DNA of 64,000 nucleotides from Comamonas koreensis (GCF_021026195.1 NZ_JAJNCT010000007.1:62001-126000), one strand, 5' to 3'. Shown: positions 8,125 through 18,729, numbered from the stretch's first letter. Notes: generated from the sequence alone by a model not told the origin. Numbers and translations: made by a program.

Positions 8125-8913
8125 ATGCCGCTGAATACCCCCATCGAGCGCTGGTATGGCATGCGTGTCTGGCTGGTCGGCGCCAGCGCGGGCATCGGGC
8201 TGGCGCTGGCCAAGCACTTGCATGCCGCAGGCGCCCAGGTGATCGTGTCGGCACGCCGGCAGGAGGTGCTGGACGCCTTTGCCGAGCAGCACCCTGGTTG
8301 CCTGCCGCTGCCGCTGGATGTGACGGACCGTGACGCGGTGGTCAGCGCCGTGCACCAGCTGCTGGAGGATGGCCCGCTCGACCTGGTCTGCTACTGTGCG
8401 GGCGAGCGCCAGACCATGCGCGCCGATGACCTGGACCTCAACAGCTTGCTGCAGCACCGCGAGGTCAACCTGACCGGTGCCCTGCATGTGATCGCGGCTA
8501 TTACCCCCCACCTGCTGGCAGCGGCGCGCGGGGGGCGCCAACCCCATCTGAGCCTGGTGGCCAGCGTGGCCGGCCTGCGTGGCCTGCCGGGCAATCTGGC
8601 CTATGGGCCCTGCCAGGCGGCATTGATCAACCTGGCCGAGACCTTGCAGCTGGAGCTGGTACCCCAGGGCGTAGGTGTCAGTCTGGCCGTGGTCAAGCCC
8701 GGCCTGAGCGATGCTTTTTTCACCGATCCCCACCCCGCCAGTCTGCCACTCTGGCCGCAGCCCGAACAGGCGGCCAGCGCCATGGTCAAGGGCTGGAGCC
8801 GGGGCCGCTTTCTGCTGGGCGTGCCCTGGCGCTCCCGGCTGAGCTGGCGCCCGGGCTATAAATCCACGGCATCCGGGCTGGTCGCCTGGGTGCGCCGCCT
8901 GCAAGGAAACTGA
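8125..8913 (+). CDS. short-chain dehydrogenase/reductase family protein, catalytic Lys replaced by Gln
   Basis: A 262-residue classical SDR fold. The cofactor loop GASAGIG is at 19-25, the acidic DVT motif near 65-67, and CAG (for NNAG) at 91-93. Ser147 and Tyr160 of the catalytic triad are present, but the YxxxK motif reads YGPCQ, so the lysine position is Gln164. In classical SDRs that lysine binds the nicotinamide ribose and lowers the Tyr pKa. The protein may therefore be inactive, a chaperone-like or binding protein, or use an altered mechanism. AGGAGG precedes the ATG. The GST gene starts 3 nt after its stop, so the two are co-transcribed. Confidence 0.85.
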   Translation: MPLNTPIERWYGMRVWLVGASAGIGLALAKHLHAAGAQVIVSARRQEVLDAFAEQHPGCLPLPLDVTDRDAVVSAVHQLLEDGPLDLVCYCAGERQTMRADDLDLNSLLQHREVNLTGALHVIAAITPHLLAAARGGRQPHLSLVASVAGLRGLPGNLAYGPCQAALINLAETLQLELVPQGVGVSLAVVKPGLSDAFFTDPHPASLPLWPQPEQAASAMVKGWSRGRFLLGVPWRSRLSWRPGYKSTASGLVAWVRRLQGN

Positions 8914-8916
8914 ACC

Positions 8917-9618
8917 ATGCTGACCCTTCACCACCTGGAAACCTCACGCTCGCAGCGCGTGCTCTGGCTGCTGGAAGAGCTGAACCTGCCCTATGCGCTG
9001 GAGACCTACCCGCGCGACGCCAAGACCCGGCTGGCGCCGCCGGCGCTCAAGCGTATTCACCCGCTGGGCCTGTCGCCCATCCTCTGCGACCGGGGCCTGG
9101 TGATTGCCGAATCCGGCGCCATCATCGAATACCTGGCCGAGCGCTATGGCGCCTGGGCGCCGCCCGACATGGCCCACCTGGATCCCAAGCGCGGCAGCCC
9201 CGAGCACCTGCAGTGCCGCTACTGGATGCACTTTGCCGAGGGCTCGCTGATGAACTGGCTGCTGCTGCAGCTGGTGTTTGACAGCATCGCGGCCAAGCCC
9301 TTGCCGCTGCTGCTGCGCCCCATCGTGGGCCCGGTGCTGCGCGGCCTGCGCCAGCAAGTGCACAAGCAGCTGATCGCCCCCCATATGGAAGCGGCGATGG
9401 CCTATATGAACAACCACCTGGCCCATCAGCCCTGGTTTGCCGGCGAGCACCTGACGATGGCCGATTTTCAGATGGGCTTTGCGGTTGAGGCCGCACTGAC
9501 GCGCTGCGCCAACCCTGCCGACTGGCCGCATCTGCATGCCTACCGCCAGCGCATGCAGGCGCGCGATGCCTACCAGCGGGCGATTGCCAAGGGCGGCCCG
9601 GTGGTGGTGAAGCTCTGA
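8917..9618 (+). CDS. glutathione S-transferase family protein
   Basis: A 233-residue two-domain GST. The N-terminal thioredoxin-like domain (about 1-80) begins MLTLHHLETSRSQRVLWLLEEL, where the Ser/Arg segment is the glutathione-activating region. It also carries the cis-Pro and GAIIEYLAERYG features (ESGA). The all-helical C-terminal domain (about 95-225) contains FAGEHLTMADFQMGF, the N-capping/hydrophobic staple motif of GSTs. It probably conjugates or reduces electrophiles in the cytoplasm; the substrate is not indicated. It directly follows the SDR gene, suggesting a shared transcript. Confidence 0.88.
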   Translation: MLTLHHLETSRSQRVLWLLEELNLPYALETYPRDAKTRLAPPALKRIHPLGLSPILCDRGLVIAESGAIIEYLAERYGAWAPPDMAHLDPKRGSPEHLQCRYWMHFAEGSLMNWLLLQLVFDSIAAKPLPLLLRPIVGPVLRGLRQQVHKQLIAPHMEAAMAYMNNHLAHQPWFAGEHLTMADFQMGFAVEAALTRCANPADWPHLHAYRQRMQARDAYQRAIAKGGPVVVKL

Positions 9619-9642
9619 GCGCTTGGCACCCCTCCAAGTAAA

Positions 9643-9665
9643 AAGGCCCTGCAGTGCAGGGCCTT
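9643..9665 (-). terminator. terminator between convergent GST and purL genes
   Basis: AAGGCCCTGCA and TGCAGGGCCTT form perfect 11 bp arms around one base. The minus-strand transcript continues into TTTTT, so it best terminates purL; it may also slow transcription from the GST side. Confidence 0.8.
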
Positions 9666-9686
9666 CGTCATGGGGCGTTGTGCAAA

Positions 9687-12600
9687 TCAACCCAGCCAGT
9701 GGCGGGCATTGCGCCAGACGCGCATCCAGGGGCTGTGGGCCGAGCGGTCGCCGTCGGTCCAGCTCATCTGCACGTTGCGGAACACGCGCTCGGGGTGCGG
9801 CATCATCGCGGTGAAGCGGCCATCGGCCGTGGTGACCGCCGTCAGGCCGCCGGCCGAACCGTTCGGGTTGAACGGGTACTGCTCGGTCGCCTGGCCGTGG
9901 TTGTCCACATAGCGCATCGCAGCGATCACCGCATCGGCGTTGCCACGGAAGCGGAAGTTGGCATAGCCCTCACCGTGCGCGACGGCGATCGGCAGGCGCG
10001 AGCCAGCCATGCCTTGCAGGAACAGGCTGGGCGACTCCAGCACTTCGACCATGGACAGACGCGCCTCGAAGCGGTTGCTCTGGTTTTGCGTGAAGCGCGG
10101 CCAGTCTTGCGCACCGGGGATGATGTCGGCCAGCTCGGCAAACATCTGGCAGCCATTGCAGACGCCCAGGCCGAAGGTGTCCTTGCGGCTGAAGAAGGCC
10201 TGGAACTGCTCGGACAGCGGCTCGTTGAAGGTGATGGAGCGGGCCCAGCCAATACCGGCGCCCAGGGTGTCACCGTAGCTGAAGCCGCCGCAGGCGACGA
10301 TACCGGCAAAGTCACGCAGCTGGGCACGGCCCGTCTGCAGGTCGGTCATGTGTACGTCCACCGCTTCAAAGCCGGCTTCGCCAAAGGCGTAGGCCATTTC
10401 GACGTGGGAGTTCACGCCCTGCTCGCGCAGCACCGCCACGCGGGGCTTGGCCGCGACGTTGACGAAAGGCGCAGACAGCGCTTCTTGCGGATCGAAAGTC
10501 AGGTGCACATGCATGCCGGGGTCAGTCGGCACACCGACCGAGGCGTGCTCGCTGTCGGCGCAGGCGGGGTTGTCGCGCTGCTGGGCAATCTTCCAGCTCA
10601 CGGCATCCCAGACCTGGTGCAGATCGCTCAGGCTGGCGCCAAACACCTTCTTGGCATCGCGCCAGACTTGCAGCTCGCCCTTGCCCATGTCCATGCTGGA
10701 CGAGGCCGGACGGGTCTTGCCCACGATGTGGCTGCAGGTGGACAGGCCATGCTCGCGCAGGGTCTGCAGCACCTCGGCGCTGTCGCTGGTCTTGACCTGC
10801 AGCACGACGCCCAGCTCTTCGTTGAACAGCGCGCGCAGGGTCAGGTCTTCGCGGCGGCCCGATACCTGGGCGCCCCAGTTCTTGCCTTCGCCACTGTCCA
10901 TGCGGCTGTCGGAGATGCCATCGCCTTCGGTGATCAGCATGTCCACATTCAGTGCCACGCCGACATGGCCGGCAAAGGCCATTTCCGCTACGGTGGCCAG
11001 CAGGCCGCCGTCGCCCTTGTCGTGGTAGGCGAGGATCTTGCCCTGGGCGCGCAGCGCGTTGACGGCGTCGACCAGTGCGATCAGGTCCTTGGCTTCGTCC
11101 AGGTCGGGTGTCTCGTTGCCGCTTTGGCCCAGCACCTGGCCCAGGATGGAGCCGCCCATGCGCATCTTGCCGCGCGAGAGATCAACCAGCACCAGGGTGG
11201 TGTCGGCTTCGCTGGCATCCAGCTGGGGCGTGAGCGTGCTGCGCACATCATCGATGGAGGCAAAGCCGGTGATGATCAGGCTGACGGGCGAGGTGACCTT
11301 CTTGGTTTCGCCGCCTTCGCTCCACTGCGTGCGCATCGACAAGCTGTCCTTGCCCACGGGGATGGAGATGTTCAGCTGCGGGCACAGTTCCATGCCCACG
11401 GCCTTGACGGTGGCGTACAGATCCGCGTCTTCACCGGGTTCGCCGCAAGCGGCCATCCAGTTGGCCGACATCTTCACCTTGGACAGCGCAATCGGCGCGG
11501 CCAGCATATTGGTGATGGCTTCGGCAACCGCCATGCGGCCCGAGGCGGGTGCATTGATGGCAGCCAGCGGGGTGCGTTCGCCCATGGCCATGGCCTCGCC
11601 CTTGAAGCCCTGGAAATCGGCCAGGGTCACGGCGACGTCGGCCACCGGCACCTGCCAAGGGCCGACCATCTGGTCGCGGTGGGTCAGGCCGCCCACCGCG
11701 CGGTCACCAATGGTGACCAGGAAGCGCTTGGAGGCCACCGTGGGGTGGGCCAGCACATCGATCACGGCCTTTTCCAGCGGCACGCCGGTCAGGTCAATGG
11801 CGGGCAGGCTGCGCGCCACGGTCTGCACATCCTTGTGCATCTTGGGCGGCTTGCCCAGCAGCACGTCCATCGGCATATCGACCGGGAATTTCTGGTCGTC
11901 TGCGGTGGCAGCCGGGTCCTGCAGCACCAGCTGGCGCTCTTCGGTGGCCGTGCCGATGACGGCAAACGGGCAGCGCTCGCGCTCGCAGAAGGCCGTGAAC
12001 TGCGCCAGCGACTCGGGCGCAATCGCCATCACATAGCGTTCCTGGCTTTCGTTGGACCAGATTTCCTTGGGCGCCAGGCCCGATTCTTCGAGGTTGACCT
12101 TGCGCAGGTCAAAGCGGGCGCCACGGCCGGCGTCATTGGTCAGCTCGGGGAAGGCGTTGGACAGGCCACCGGCGCCCACATCGTGGATCGCCAGGATGGG
12201 GTTGGCCGCGCCCTGCTGCCAGCAGTGGTTGATGACCTCCTGCGCACGGCGCTCGATCTCGGGGTTGCCGCGCTGCACCGAGTCAAAGTCCAGCTCGGCC
12301 GCGTTGGTGCCGCTGGCCATGGAGCTGGCGGCACCACCGCCCATGCCGATGCGCATGCCCGGGCCGCCCAGCTGGATCAGCAAGGTGCCGGCGGGGAACA
12401 GGATCTTCTGGGTCTGCGCGGCATCGATCACGCCCAGGCCGCCGGCGATCATGATGGGCTTGTGGTAGCCACGGGTGATGTCACCGACTTGCTGCTCGTA
12501 CTCGCGGAAGTAGCCGGTCAGGTTGGGGCGGCCGAATTCGTTGTTGAACGCGGCGCCGCCCAGCGGGCCTTCGATCATGATCTGCAGCGGGCTGGCGATG

Positions 12601-13697
12601 TGCTCGGGCTTGCCGACCTCGCTACCCCAGAGCTTGGAGACGGTGAATCCGGTCAGGCCAGCCTTGGGCTTGGAGCCCCGGCCGGTCGCGCCTTCGTCTC
12701 GAATCTCACCGCCCGCGCCGGTGGAGGCACCGGGGAAAGGCGAGATGGCCGTGGGGTGGTTGTGGGTCTCGACCTTCATCAGCACATGGCTGGTGGCTGC
12801 CTGCTTCTGGTAGCTGGGTGCCGTCACGGCATCGGCCTGGGTGTTGAACGGCGCCACAAAGCGCTCGACCTGGTGGCCTTCCATGATGGAGGCATTGTCC
12901 GAATACGCCACCACGGTGTGCTGGGGCGATACCGCCTCGGTGTGGCGGATCATGCCGAACAGGCTCTTGTCCTGTGCCACGCCGTCAATGGTGAAGTTGG
13001 CGTTGAAGATCTTATGGCGGCAGTGCTCGGAGTTCGCCTGGGCAAACATCATCAGCTCGACATCGCTGGGGTTGCGAGCCAGGCCCTTGAAGGCGTTTTC
13101 CAGGTACTCGATCTCGTCCTCGGCCAGCGCCAGGCCCCATTGCTTGTTGGCTTTTTCCAGCGCGCTGCGGCCACCGCCCAGCACATCGACAAACTCCATC
13201 GGCTGGGCTTGCAGTGCGGAGAACAGCTGCTCGGCTTCGGCGCGGGTGCCGAACACCGACTCGGTCATGCGGTCGTGCAGCAGCGCGGCGATCTGCGCGG
13301 TCTGCTCGGCGCTCAGCTCGGGCTTGCCGCCCAGCAGGCCGGCCTTGAGCTCGATACGGTACTCGGTAAGGCGCTCGATGCGGAACACCGCCAGGCCGCA
13401 GTTGCGGGCAATGTCGGTGGCCTTGGAGGCCCAGGGCGAGATGGTGCCCATGCGGGGGGTGACGATGAAGGCCTGGCCGTCGCTGCCGCCTTCATAGGGG
13501 TCGCCATAGGTCAGCAGGGCCGCTACGCGCTCGGCCTCAGCACCCGCCAGAGGCTGCTCCGTGGCTACCAGATGCACAAAACGGGCAGCAATGCCCGTTA
13601 TCTTTGGATGGATCGCCGTCAATGCGGTCTGCAGTTGTTGGGCGCGGAAGGAGCTGAGGGCGTTACCGCCTGGTAGCTGAGTCAGGTGCAGTGTCAC
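9687..13697 (-). CDS. purL: phosphoribosylformylglycinamidine synthase (FGAM synthase)
   Basis: Large single-chain PurL that makes FGAM from FGAR, ATP and glutamine in purine biosynthesis. The GTG at 13697 gives about 1336 residues beginning [11 protein letters not shown], as in related proteins; the family is about 1295-1340 long. The order is PurS-like N-terminus, two AIRS-like ATP-binding halves ([53 protein letters not shown]), and a C-terminal glutaminase with the nucleophile loop GVCNGCQ and the partner His in PHPERVF. No strong ribosome site precedes the GTG, so a start slightly further upstream is possible. It is monocistronic and divergent from map. Confidence 0.95.
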   Translation of the reverse strand: MTLHLTQLPGGNALSSFRAQQLQTALTAIHPKITGIAARFVHLVATEQPLAGAEAERVAALLTYGDPYEGGSDGQAFIVTPRMGTISPWASKATDIARNCGLAVFRIERLTEYRIELKAGLLGGKPELSAEQTAQIAALLHDRMTESVFGTRAEAEQLFSALQAQPMEFVDVLGGGRSALEKANKQWGLALAEDEIEYLENAFKGLARNPSDVELMMFAQANSEHCRHKIFNANFTIDGVAQDKSLFGMIRHTEAVSPQHTVVAYSDNASIMEGHQVERFVAPFNTQADAVTAPSYQKQAATSHVLMKVETHNHPTAISPFPGASTGAGGEIRDEGATGRGSKPKAGLTGFTVSKLWGSEVGKPEHIASPLQIMIEGPLGGAAFNNEFGRPNLTGYFREYEQQVGDITRGYHKPIMIAGGLGVIDAAQTQKILFPAGTLLIQLGGPGMRIGMGGGAASSMASGTNAAELDFDSVQRGNPEIERRAQEVINHCWQQGAANPILAIHDVGAGGLSNAFPELTNDAGRGARFDLRKVNLEESGLAPKEIWSNESQERYVMAIAPESLAQFTAFCERERCPFAVIGTATEERQLVLQDPAATADDQKFPVDMPMDVLLGKPPKMHKDVQTVARSLPAIDLTGVPLEKAVIDVLAHPTVASKRFLVTIGDRAVGGLTHRDQMVGPWQVPVADVAVTLADFQGFKGEAMAMGERTPLAAINAPASGRMAVAEAITNMLAAPIALSKVKMSANWMAACGEPGEDADLYATVKAVGMELCPQLNISIPVGKDSLSMRTQWSEGGETKKVTSPVSLIITGFASIDDVRSTLTPQLDASEADTTLVLVDLSRGKMRMGGSILGQVLGQSGNETPDLDEAKDLIALVDAVNALRAQGKILAYHDKGDGGLLATVAEMAFAGHVGVALNVDMLITEGDGISDSRMDSGEGKNWGAQVSGRREDLTLRALFNEELGVVLQVKTSDSAEVLQTLREHGLSTCSHIVGKTRPASSSMDMGKGELQVWRDAKKVFGASLSDLHQVWDAVSWKIAQQRDNPACADSEHASVGVPTDPGMHVHLTFDPQEALSAPFVNVAAKPRVAVLREQGVNSHVEMAYAFGEAGFEAVDVHMTDLQTGRAQLRDFAGIVACGGFSYGDTLGAGIGWARSITFNEPLSEQFQAFFSRKDTFGLGVCNGCQMFAELADIIPGAQDWPRFTQNQSNRFEARLSMVEVLESPSLFLQGMAGSRLPIAVAHGEGYANFRFRGNADAVIAAMRYVDNHGQATEQYPFNPNGSAGGLTAVTTADGRFTAMMPHPERVFRNVQMSWTDGDRSAHSPWMRVWRNARHWLG

Positions 13698-13865
13698 GTG
13701 GCAGCCTATGTGGACTAGGAGGATGGGAAGAAAGCACGCATGCGCCTTGCCCACTGCTACGGGCGGACCGTGGCAGCACAATGACAAGGGCGGGATAACC
13801 CGGGATTCTACTGTGCTGCGCTAGGTCACGTAGCCGCATGGACAACAGGCCAATGGCAGCGGTGG

Positions 13866-13871
13866 GATAAT
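13866..13871 (+). promoter_or_regulatory. possible -10 element close to the map start
   Basis: GATAAT ends 8 bp before the map ATG, and no Shine-Dalgarno sequence is visible between them. If it is a working -10 box the transcript would begin at or next to the start codon. No good -35 hexamer at normal spacing is seen (TGGACA lies 21 bp upstream), so this stays tentative. Confidence 0.3.
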
Positions 13872-13879
13872 CATGGGCT

Positions 13880-14695
13880 ATGACCATCAAAATCAATACG
13901 GAAGAAGATATTGCGCAGATGCGCATCGCAGGCCGCTTGGCCTCGGAGGTCCTGGACTACATCACCCCCCACATTCAACTAGGCATCACGACCAAGCAGA
14001 TCGATCTGCTGTGCGCCGAGGCCATGGAAAAGCAGGGCACCAAGTCGGCCTGCCTGGGCTACCAGCCACCGGGCATGACGCCCTACCCGGCCTATGTCTG
14101 CACCTCGGTGAACCATGTGGTCTGCCACGGCATCCCCAATGACAAGCCGCTCAAGAAGGGTGACGTTGTCAATGTGGACGTGACCATCATCACGCCCGAA
14201 GGCTATTTTGGCGACAACAGCCGCATGTTCGTGATCGGCGAAGGTACGATTGCCGGCAAGCGCCTGTGCCAGCTGACCTTTGAAGCCATGTGGCATGGCA
14301 TTGTGCAGGTCAAGAACGGCGCCCACCTGGGCGATATCGGCCATGCGATCCAGAAGTTTGCCGAAGGCCAGGGCCTGTCGGTCGTGCGCGAGTACTGCGG
14401 CCACGGCATCGGCAAGGTGTTCCACGACGAGCCCCAGGTGCTGCACTATGGCCGCCCAGGCACCGGCGTCGAGCTCAAGACCGGCATGATCTTCACGATC
14501 GAGCCCATGCTCAACCTGGGCAAGAAGGACATCAAGGACCTGGGCAATGATGGCTGGACCGTCATCACCAAGGACCACAGCCTGTCGGCCCAATGGGAAG
14601 TCGAAGTGCTGGTGACCGACACCGGCTACGAAGTGCTGACCTGGTCGGAAGGCTCGCCCACGCCGCCGAGCTTTGTGACCACTATCAAGTGCTGA
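13880..14695 (+). CDS. map: methionine aminopeptidase, type I
   Basis: Removes the initiator methionine from nascent proteins. Its 271 residues match the type Ia family. All five metal ligands are present in order: Asp in VDVTI, Asp in GDNSR, His in CGHGIG, Glu in IEPM and Glu in AQWE. The segment after the last ligand reads QWEVEVLVT where many homologues have (Q)YEHT, a substitution outside the ligand itself. It is divergent from purL and followed by a strong terminator, so it appears monocistronic. Confidence 0.95.
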   Translation: MTIKINTEEDIAQMRIAGRLASEVLDYITPHIQLGITTKQIDLLCAEAMEKQGTKSACLGYQPPGMTPYPAYVCTSVNHVVCHGIPNDKPLKKGDVVNVDVTIITPEGYFGDNSRMFVIGEGTIAGKRLCQLTFEAMWHGIVQVKNGAHLGDIGHAIQKFAEGQGLSVVREYCGHGIGKVFHDEPQVLHYGRPGTGVELKTGMIFTIEPMLNLGKKDIKDLGNDGWTVITKDHSLSAQWEVEVLVTDTGYEVLTWSEGSPTPPSFVTTIKC

Positions 14696-14734
14696 TGGCA
14701 GCGCGATAATAGCGCAGCCCTGCAACGCGCCCTG

Positions 14735-14767
14735 AAGGCGGCACCGCGACAAGCGTGCCGCCTTTTG
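14735..14767 (+). terminator. rho-independent terminator after map
   Basis: GGCGGCAC and GTGCCGCC form an 8 bp stem with a 10 nt loop, followed by TTTTGTT, 40 bp after the map stop codon. Confidence 0.85.
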
Positions 14768-14886
14768 TTATGGCGGCCTCTGCCGCTGGAACGCCCTGAT
14801 TTGGTGCGCCGTGGCATGGAATGTGCTTATTCGCATGCGCTGTTTATTGCTATGGCACACTGCCAGCGACAGCACAGTTAGGCACC

Positions 14887-17505
14887 ATGAACGATCCTCG
14901 CATTCCGCAGCTGCGCGAGCAGTACCAGGCGCAACGCAGCGCCCTGTTTGACGACATCATGGCCGGGGGCAGCAGTACCCGGGGCATACAGACGCAGCTG
15001 CGCAAGCTCTCGCAGCTGGCCGATGTGCTGCTGCGCGACCTCTGGCACCTGGCCGGCCTGCCCGGCCGGCTGAACCTGGTAGGAGTGGGCGGTTTTGGCC
15101 GGGGCAAGCTTTTCCCTTATTCCGATATCGATGTGCTGCTGCTGCTGCCCGAAGGCACCGACCCCGAGCAGGACAGCGAATTGCGCAGCGCGATCGAGCA
15201 ATTCATCGGCTCCTGCTGGGATGCGGGGCTGGAGATTGGCTCCAGCGTGCGCACCATCAGCCAGTGCATCAGCGAGGCCCAGGCCGATGTGACGGTGCAG
15301 ACGGCGCTGCTGGAATCGCGCCGCATCATCGGCTCGCCGCGCCTCTACCACCTGTTCCAGGCGGCGCTGGCCCAGTCGATCAAGCCCGATGCCTTTGTCG
15401 TGGCCAAGGTGCTGGAGATGCAGCAGCGCCACAACAAGTACGAGAACACCGTCTATGCGCTGGAGCCCAACTGCAAGGAATCGCCCGGCGGCCTGCGCGA
15501 TCTGCAGCTGATCCTGTGGCTGGGCCGTGCCACTGGCCTGGGCAGCCGCTGGAAGGAGCTGGCCGACAAGGGGCTGGCTACCGTCTACGAGGTGCGCAAC
15601 CTGCAGCGCAACGAGGACCTGATTTGCCTCATCCGCGCGCGGCTGCACATTGTGGCGCGGCGCCGTGAGGACAGGCTGGTCTTCGACCTGCAAACGCCGG
15701 TGGCCGAGTCCTTTGGCTTCAAGACCATCACGCCGGCCGGCCAGCGCTTTCCCAAGCGCGCCAGCGAGGAGCTGATGAAGCGCTACTACTGGGCTGCCAA
15801 GGCGGTGGCCCAGCTCACGCAGATCCTGATGCTGAACATGGATGAGCGCCTGCACCCGGGCAACCACACCCTGCGCCGCATCGATGATGAGTTCTATGAC
15901 AAGGCCGGCCTCATCGAGGTGGCCGACGACGAGGTCTACCAGCGCAACCCGCATGCGATCTTGCGCACCTTCTTGCTCTACGAGACCGAGCCGGGCCTGA
16001 AGGACCTGTCGGCCCGCACCTTCCGCGCGCTCTACCATGCGCGCCAGCTGATGGATGCGCAGTTCCGGCGCGATCCGGTCAACCGCGCCACCTTCATGCA
16101 GATCCTGCAGCAGCCCCATGGCATCACCCATGCGATGCGGCTGCTGAACCAGACCTCGGTGCTGGGCCGCTACCTCTGGCCGTTCCGCCGCATCGTGGGC
16201 CAGATGCAGCATGACCTGTTCCATGTCTATACGGTGGACCAGCACATCCTGATGGTGCTGCGCAATGTGCGGCGCTTCTTCATGGCCGAACATGCGCATG
16301 AGTACCCGTTCTGCTCCCAGCTGGCCGCCGGCTGGGACAAGCCCTGGATTCTGTACCTGGCCGCCCTGTTCCACGACATCGGCAAGGGCCGGGGTGGCGA
16401 CCATTCGGAGATCGGTGCGCTGGAGGTCAAGCGTTTTTGCCGCGACCACCAGATCGCCAAGGAAGACCGGCAGCTGGTCGAGTTTCTGGTGCGCGAGCAC
16501 CTGACGATGAGCCAGGTGGCGCAAAAGCAGGACACGTCCGATCCCGAGGTGATCACCGCCTTTGCTGCGCGCATGGGCAATGAGCGCCGGCTCACCGCGC
16601 TCTACCTGCTGACGGTGGCCGACATCCGGGGCACCAGCCCCAAGGTCTGGAACGCCTGGAAAGGCAAGCTGCTGGAAGACCTGTACCGCGCCACCCTGCG
16701 CGTGCTGGGCGGACGGGCACCCGATGTGGCCGCGCAAGTGGAAATCCGCAAGCGCGAGGCCCTGGTGCTGCTGGCACTCTCGGCCCAGCCGCACGAGTCA
16801 CAAAAAGCGCTGTGGGACACGTTGGGCCTGGACTATTTTCTGCGCCACGAGGCCGCCGACATTGCCTGGCACACGCGCCACCTGTCCCGGTCGGTGGGCA
16901 GCAAGGCCACCTTGGTGCGTGCGCGCCAGTCGCTGGCCGGCGAGGGCCTGCAGGTGATGGTGTACGCACCCGACCAGCCCGATCTGTTTGCCCGCATCTG
17001 CAGCTATTTCGACCAGGCGGGCTTCTCGATTCTGGACGCCCGGGTGCACACCGCCCTCAACCGCTGTGCGCTCGATACCTTCCAGGTGGTGGCCACCGAT
17101 GCGCCACAAAGCTACCGCGAGCTGATCAACCTGGTGGAGAGCCAGCTGACGCGCGTGCTGGTGGATGCCCAGCCGCTGCCCGAGCCGGCGCAACGCCGGG
17201 TATCGCGCCGGGTCAAGAGCTTTCCGGTGGCGCCACGCGTGCTGCTGCGCCCCGATGACAAGGGCCAGCGCTGGCTGCTGTCGATCTCGGCCGCCGACCG
17301 CGCAGGCCTGCTCTATACCGTGGCGCGCATCCTGGCCCGCCACCAGCTGAGTGTGGAGCTGGCCAAGATCAGCACCTTGGGCGAGCGGGTGGAAGACAGC
17401 TTTTTGCTGCAGGGCCCGGAGCTGCAGAACAATGTGAGCCAGATCGCAATCGAGACCGAGCTGCTGTGGGCACTGGCCGCAACCGGCAGCGGCGCCGCCG
17501 GCTGA
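14887..17505 (+). CDS. glnD: bifunctional PII uridylyltransferase/uridylyl-removing enzyme
   Basis: Nitrogen sensor that uridylylates GlnB when glutamine is low and deuridylylates it when glutamine is high. The 872 residues have the standard order. A nucleotidyltransferase domain contains GVGGFGRGKLFPYSDIDVLL. It is followed by the GlnD helical linker, an HD hydrolase domain (HDIGKGRGGDHSEIG) and two C-terminal ACT domains that bind glutamine. The ATG at 14887 begins MNDPRIPQLREQY; only a weak AGG lies upstream. Its substrate GlnB is encoded at 38848-39186 in this window. Confidence 0.96.
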   Translation: MNDPRIPQLREQYQAQRSALFDDIMAGGSSTRGIQTQLRKLSQLADVLLRDLWHLAGLPGRLNLVGVGGFGRGKLFPYSDIDVLLLLPEGTDPEQDSELRSAIEQFIGSCWDAGLEIGSSVRTISQCISEAQADVTVQTALLESRRIIGSPRLYHLFQAALAQSIKPDAFVVAKVLEMQQRHNKYENTVYALEPNCKESPGGLRDLQLILWLGRATGLGSRWKELADKGLATVYEVRNLQRNEDLICLIRARLHIVARRREDRLVFDLQTPVAESFGFKTITPAGQRFPKRASEELMKRYYWAAKAVAQLTQILMLNMDERLHPGNHTLRRIDDEFYDKAGLIEVADDEVYQRNPHAILRTFLLYETEPGLKDLSARTFRALYHARQLMDAQFRRDPVNRATFMQILQQPHGITHAMRLLNQTSVLGRYLWPFRRIVGQMQHDLFHVYTVDQHILMVLRNVRRFFMAEHAHEYPFCSQLAAGWDKPWILYLAALFHDIGKGRGGDHSEIGALEVKRFCRDHQIAKEDRQLVEFLVREHLTMSQVAQKQDTSDPEVITAFAARMGNERRLTALYLLTVADIRGTSPKVWNAWKGKLLEDLYRATLRVLGGRAPDVAAQVEIRKREALVLLALSAQPHESQKALWDTLGLDYFLRHEAADIAWHTRHLSRSVGSKATLVRARQSLAGEGLQVMVYAPDQPDLFARICSYFDQAGFSILDARVHTALNRCALDTFQVVATDAPQSYRELINLVESQLTRVLVDAQPLPEPAQRRVSRRVKSFPVAPRVLLRPDDKGQRWLLSISAADRAGLLYTVARILARHQLSVELAKISTLGERVEDSFLLQGPELQNNVSQIAIETELLWALAATGSGAAG

Positions 17506-17518
17506 TGCGGGGGCCGGC

Positions 17519-18058
17519 TCAGTCGTCCTCAGCCGCGCTGATGCCGGGGAACAGCACCTCGGTAAAGCCGAACTGGCTGAAATCGCGCACCCGCATCGGG
17601 TAGAGCTTGCCCCAGAGGTGGTCGCATTCATGCTGTACCACCCGGGCATGGAAGCCTTCGGCCACGCGGTCGATCGGATCACCATACTGGTCGAAACCGG
17701 TGTAGCGGATCTTGCGCCAGCGCGGCACCATGCCGCGCAGGCCCGGCACCGACAGACAACCTTCCCAGTCATCCTCTTCCTCGTCCGACAACGGCGTGAT
17801 CACCGGGTTGACCAGCACCGTGGGCGGCACCAGCGGACGATCCGGGTAGCGCGGGTTGCGATCGGGCGAGCCGAAGAACACCACCTGCAGATCCACCCCG
17901 ATCTGCGGCGCCGCCAGGCCCGCGCCATGGGCGTCGCGCATGGTGTCGAGCAGGTCCTGCACCAGCTGGTGCAGCGCATCGGTGTCGAATTCGGTCACGG
18001 GCTGCGCCGTGCGCAGCAAACGGGCATCGCCCATTTTCAGGATTGGATAGATCGCCAT
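17519..18058 (-). CDS. def: peptide deformylase
   Basis: Removes the N-formyl group from nascent chains ahead of methionine aminopeptidase, whose gene lies 3 kb away. The 179 residues contain the three deformylase motifs: [18 protein letters not shown] (Cys metal ligand) and QHECDH (two His ligands and the catalytic Glu). The C-terminal [17 protein letters not shown] tail is typical of a second, non-fmt-linked deformylase in this family; whether another copy exists is not visible here. The ATG at 18058 is used because the frame upstream of it lacks family sequence. It is convergent with glnD, 13 bp apart. Confidence 0.93.
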   Translation of the reverse strand: MAIYPILKMGDARLLRTAQPVTEFDTDALHQLVQDLLDTMRDAHGAGLAAPQIGVDLQVVFFGSPDRNPRYPDRPLVPPTVLVNPVITPLSDEEEDDWEGCLSVPGLRGMVPRWRKIRYTGFDQYGDPIDRVAEGFHARVVQHECDHLWGKLYPMRVRDFSQFGFTEVLFPGISAAEDD

Positions 18059-18180
18059 GCCGGCATGGTAGCGCAGCGGGCAAGCCCATCTGCCGCCTTT
18101 TGCCACCCAAAACAGTGGCGCAGCAAGAGGCCCAGCTTGCCCAGCATCAAGACACTGTTATGCGGCGCGATGCACAATGC

Positions 18181-18630
18181 ATGACCATGAACGAGCCCGG
18201 AGCCTCCTCCACTGCGCTGCAGGAAGTGCAGACACCGGCCTACTGCCCCATCCGCAGCCCGGTGCTGCGCTGGCTGCTGCTGCTGGCTGCGGTGGCCTGC
18301 CTCGCAATGGGCATCATCGGCATCTTTGTGCCGGGCCTGCCCACGACGGTCTTCATCCTGATGGCCGGGGCCTGCGCGGCGCGCAGCTCGCCGCGGCTGC
18401 ATGGCTGGCTGTGGCGCCACCGCCTGTTTGGCGGCATGCTGCGCAACTGGGCGGCAGGCGGCTTTGTCAGCCGCAAGGCCAAGTGGAGCGCCAGCATCAC
18501 GATGGCGGTGTGTGCCGTCATCATGCTGCTGGTACCCGCGCCGGGCTGGGCCAAGCTGTTGTCGATCGGCTGCATGGCCTGCGTGCTGGCCTGGCTGTGG
18601 TGTCGGCCCGAGCCGCCGGCACCCCAGTGA
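18181..18630 (+). CDS. DUF454 (YbaN-like) inner-membrane protein
   Basis: Small membrane protein of about 149 residues (the ATG two codons downstream is equally possible). The family signature is the stretch MGIIGIFVPGLPTTVFILMA followed by FARSSPRLH-like residues (here CAARSSPRLHGWL). It has about four membrane segments (two near residues 30-65, two near 100-140). DUF454 proteins have no established biochemical role. It is divergent from def and precedes the tRNA array. Confidence 0.8.
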   Translation: MTMNEPGASSTALQEVQTPAYCPIRSPVLRWLLLLAAVACLAMGIIGIFVPGLPTTVFILMAGACAARSSPRLHGWLWRHRLFGGMLRNWAAGGFVSRKAKWSASITMAVCAVIMLLVPAPGWAKLLSIGCMACVLAWLWCRPEPPAPQ

Positions 18631-18690
18631 GCGCAGCGCCCTCCTGGCAGTTCTAGGCAGCCCTTGGCGGCAAAAAATGACCTGCACTGT

Positions 18691-18718
18691 TTTTCAGGCC
18701 AAAAATTCGTTCTATAAT
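18691..18718 (+). promoter_or_regulatory. promoter of the tRNA-Asn array
   Basis: A consensus TATAAT at 18713-18718 lies 11 bp before the first tRNA, with TTTTCA at 18691-18696 as the -35 box (16 bp spacing). No other promoter of similar quality is seen in the spacers, which suggests that the four tRNAs come from one precursor. Confidence 0.7.
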
Positions 18719-18729
18719 CGCAGTCTTGT

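Noticed and set aside
9654..13676. 1340-codon open frame on the plus strand opposite purL
   Set aside because: It is the antisense shadow of purL in GC-rich DNA: composition is low-complexity Gly/His/Gln/Ala, there are no family motifs, and the minus-strand frame is an unmistakable FGAM synthase.
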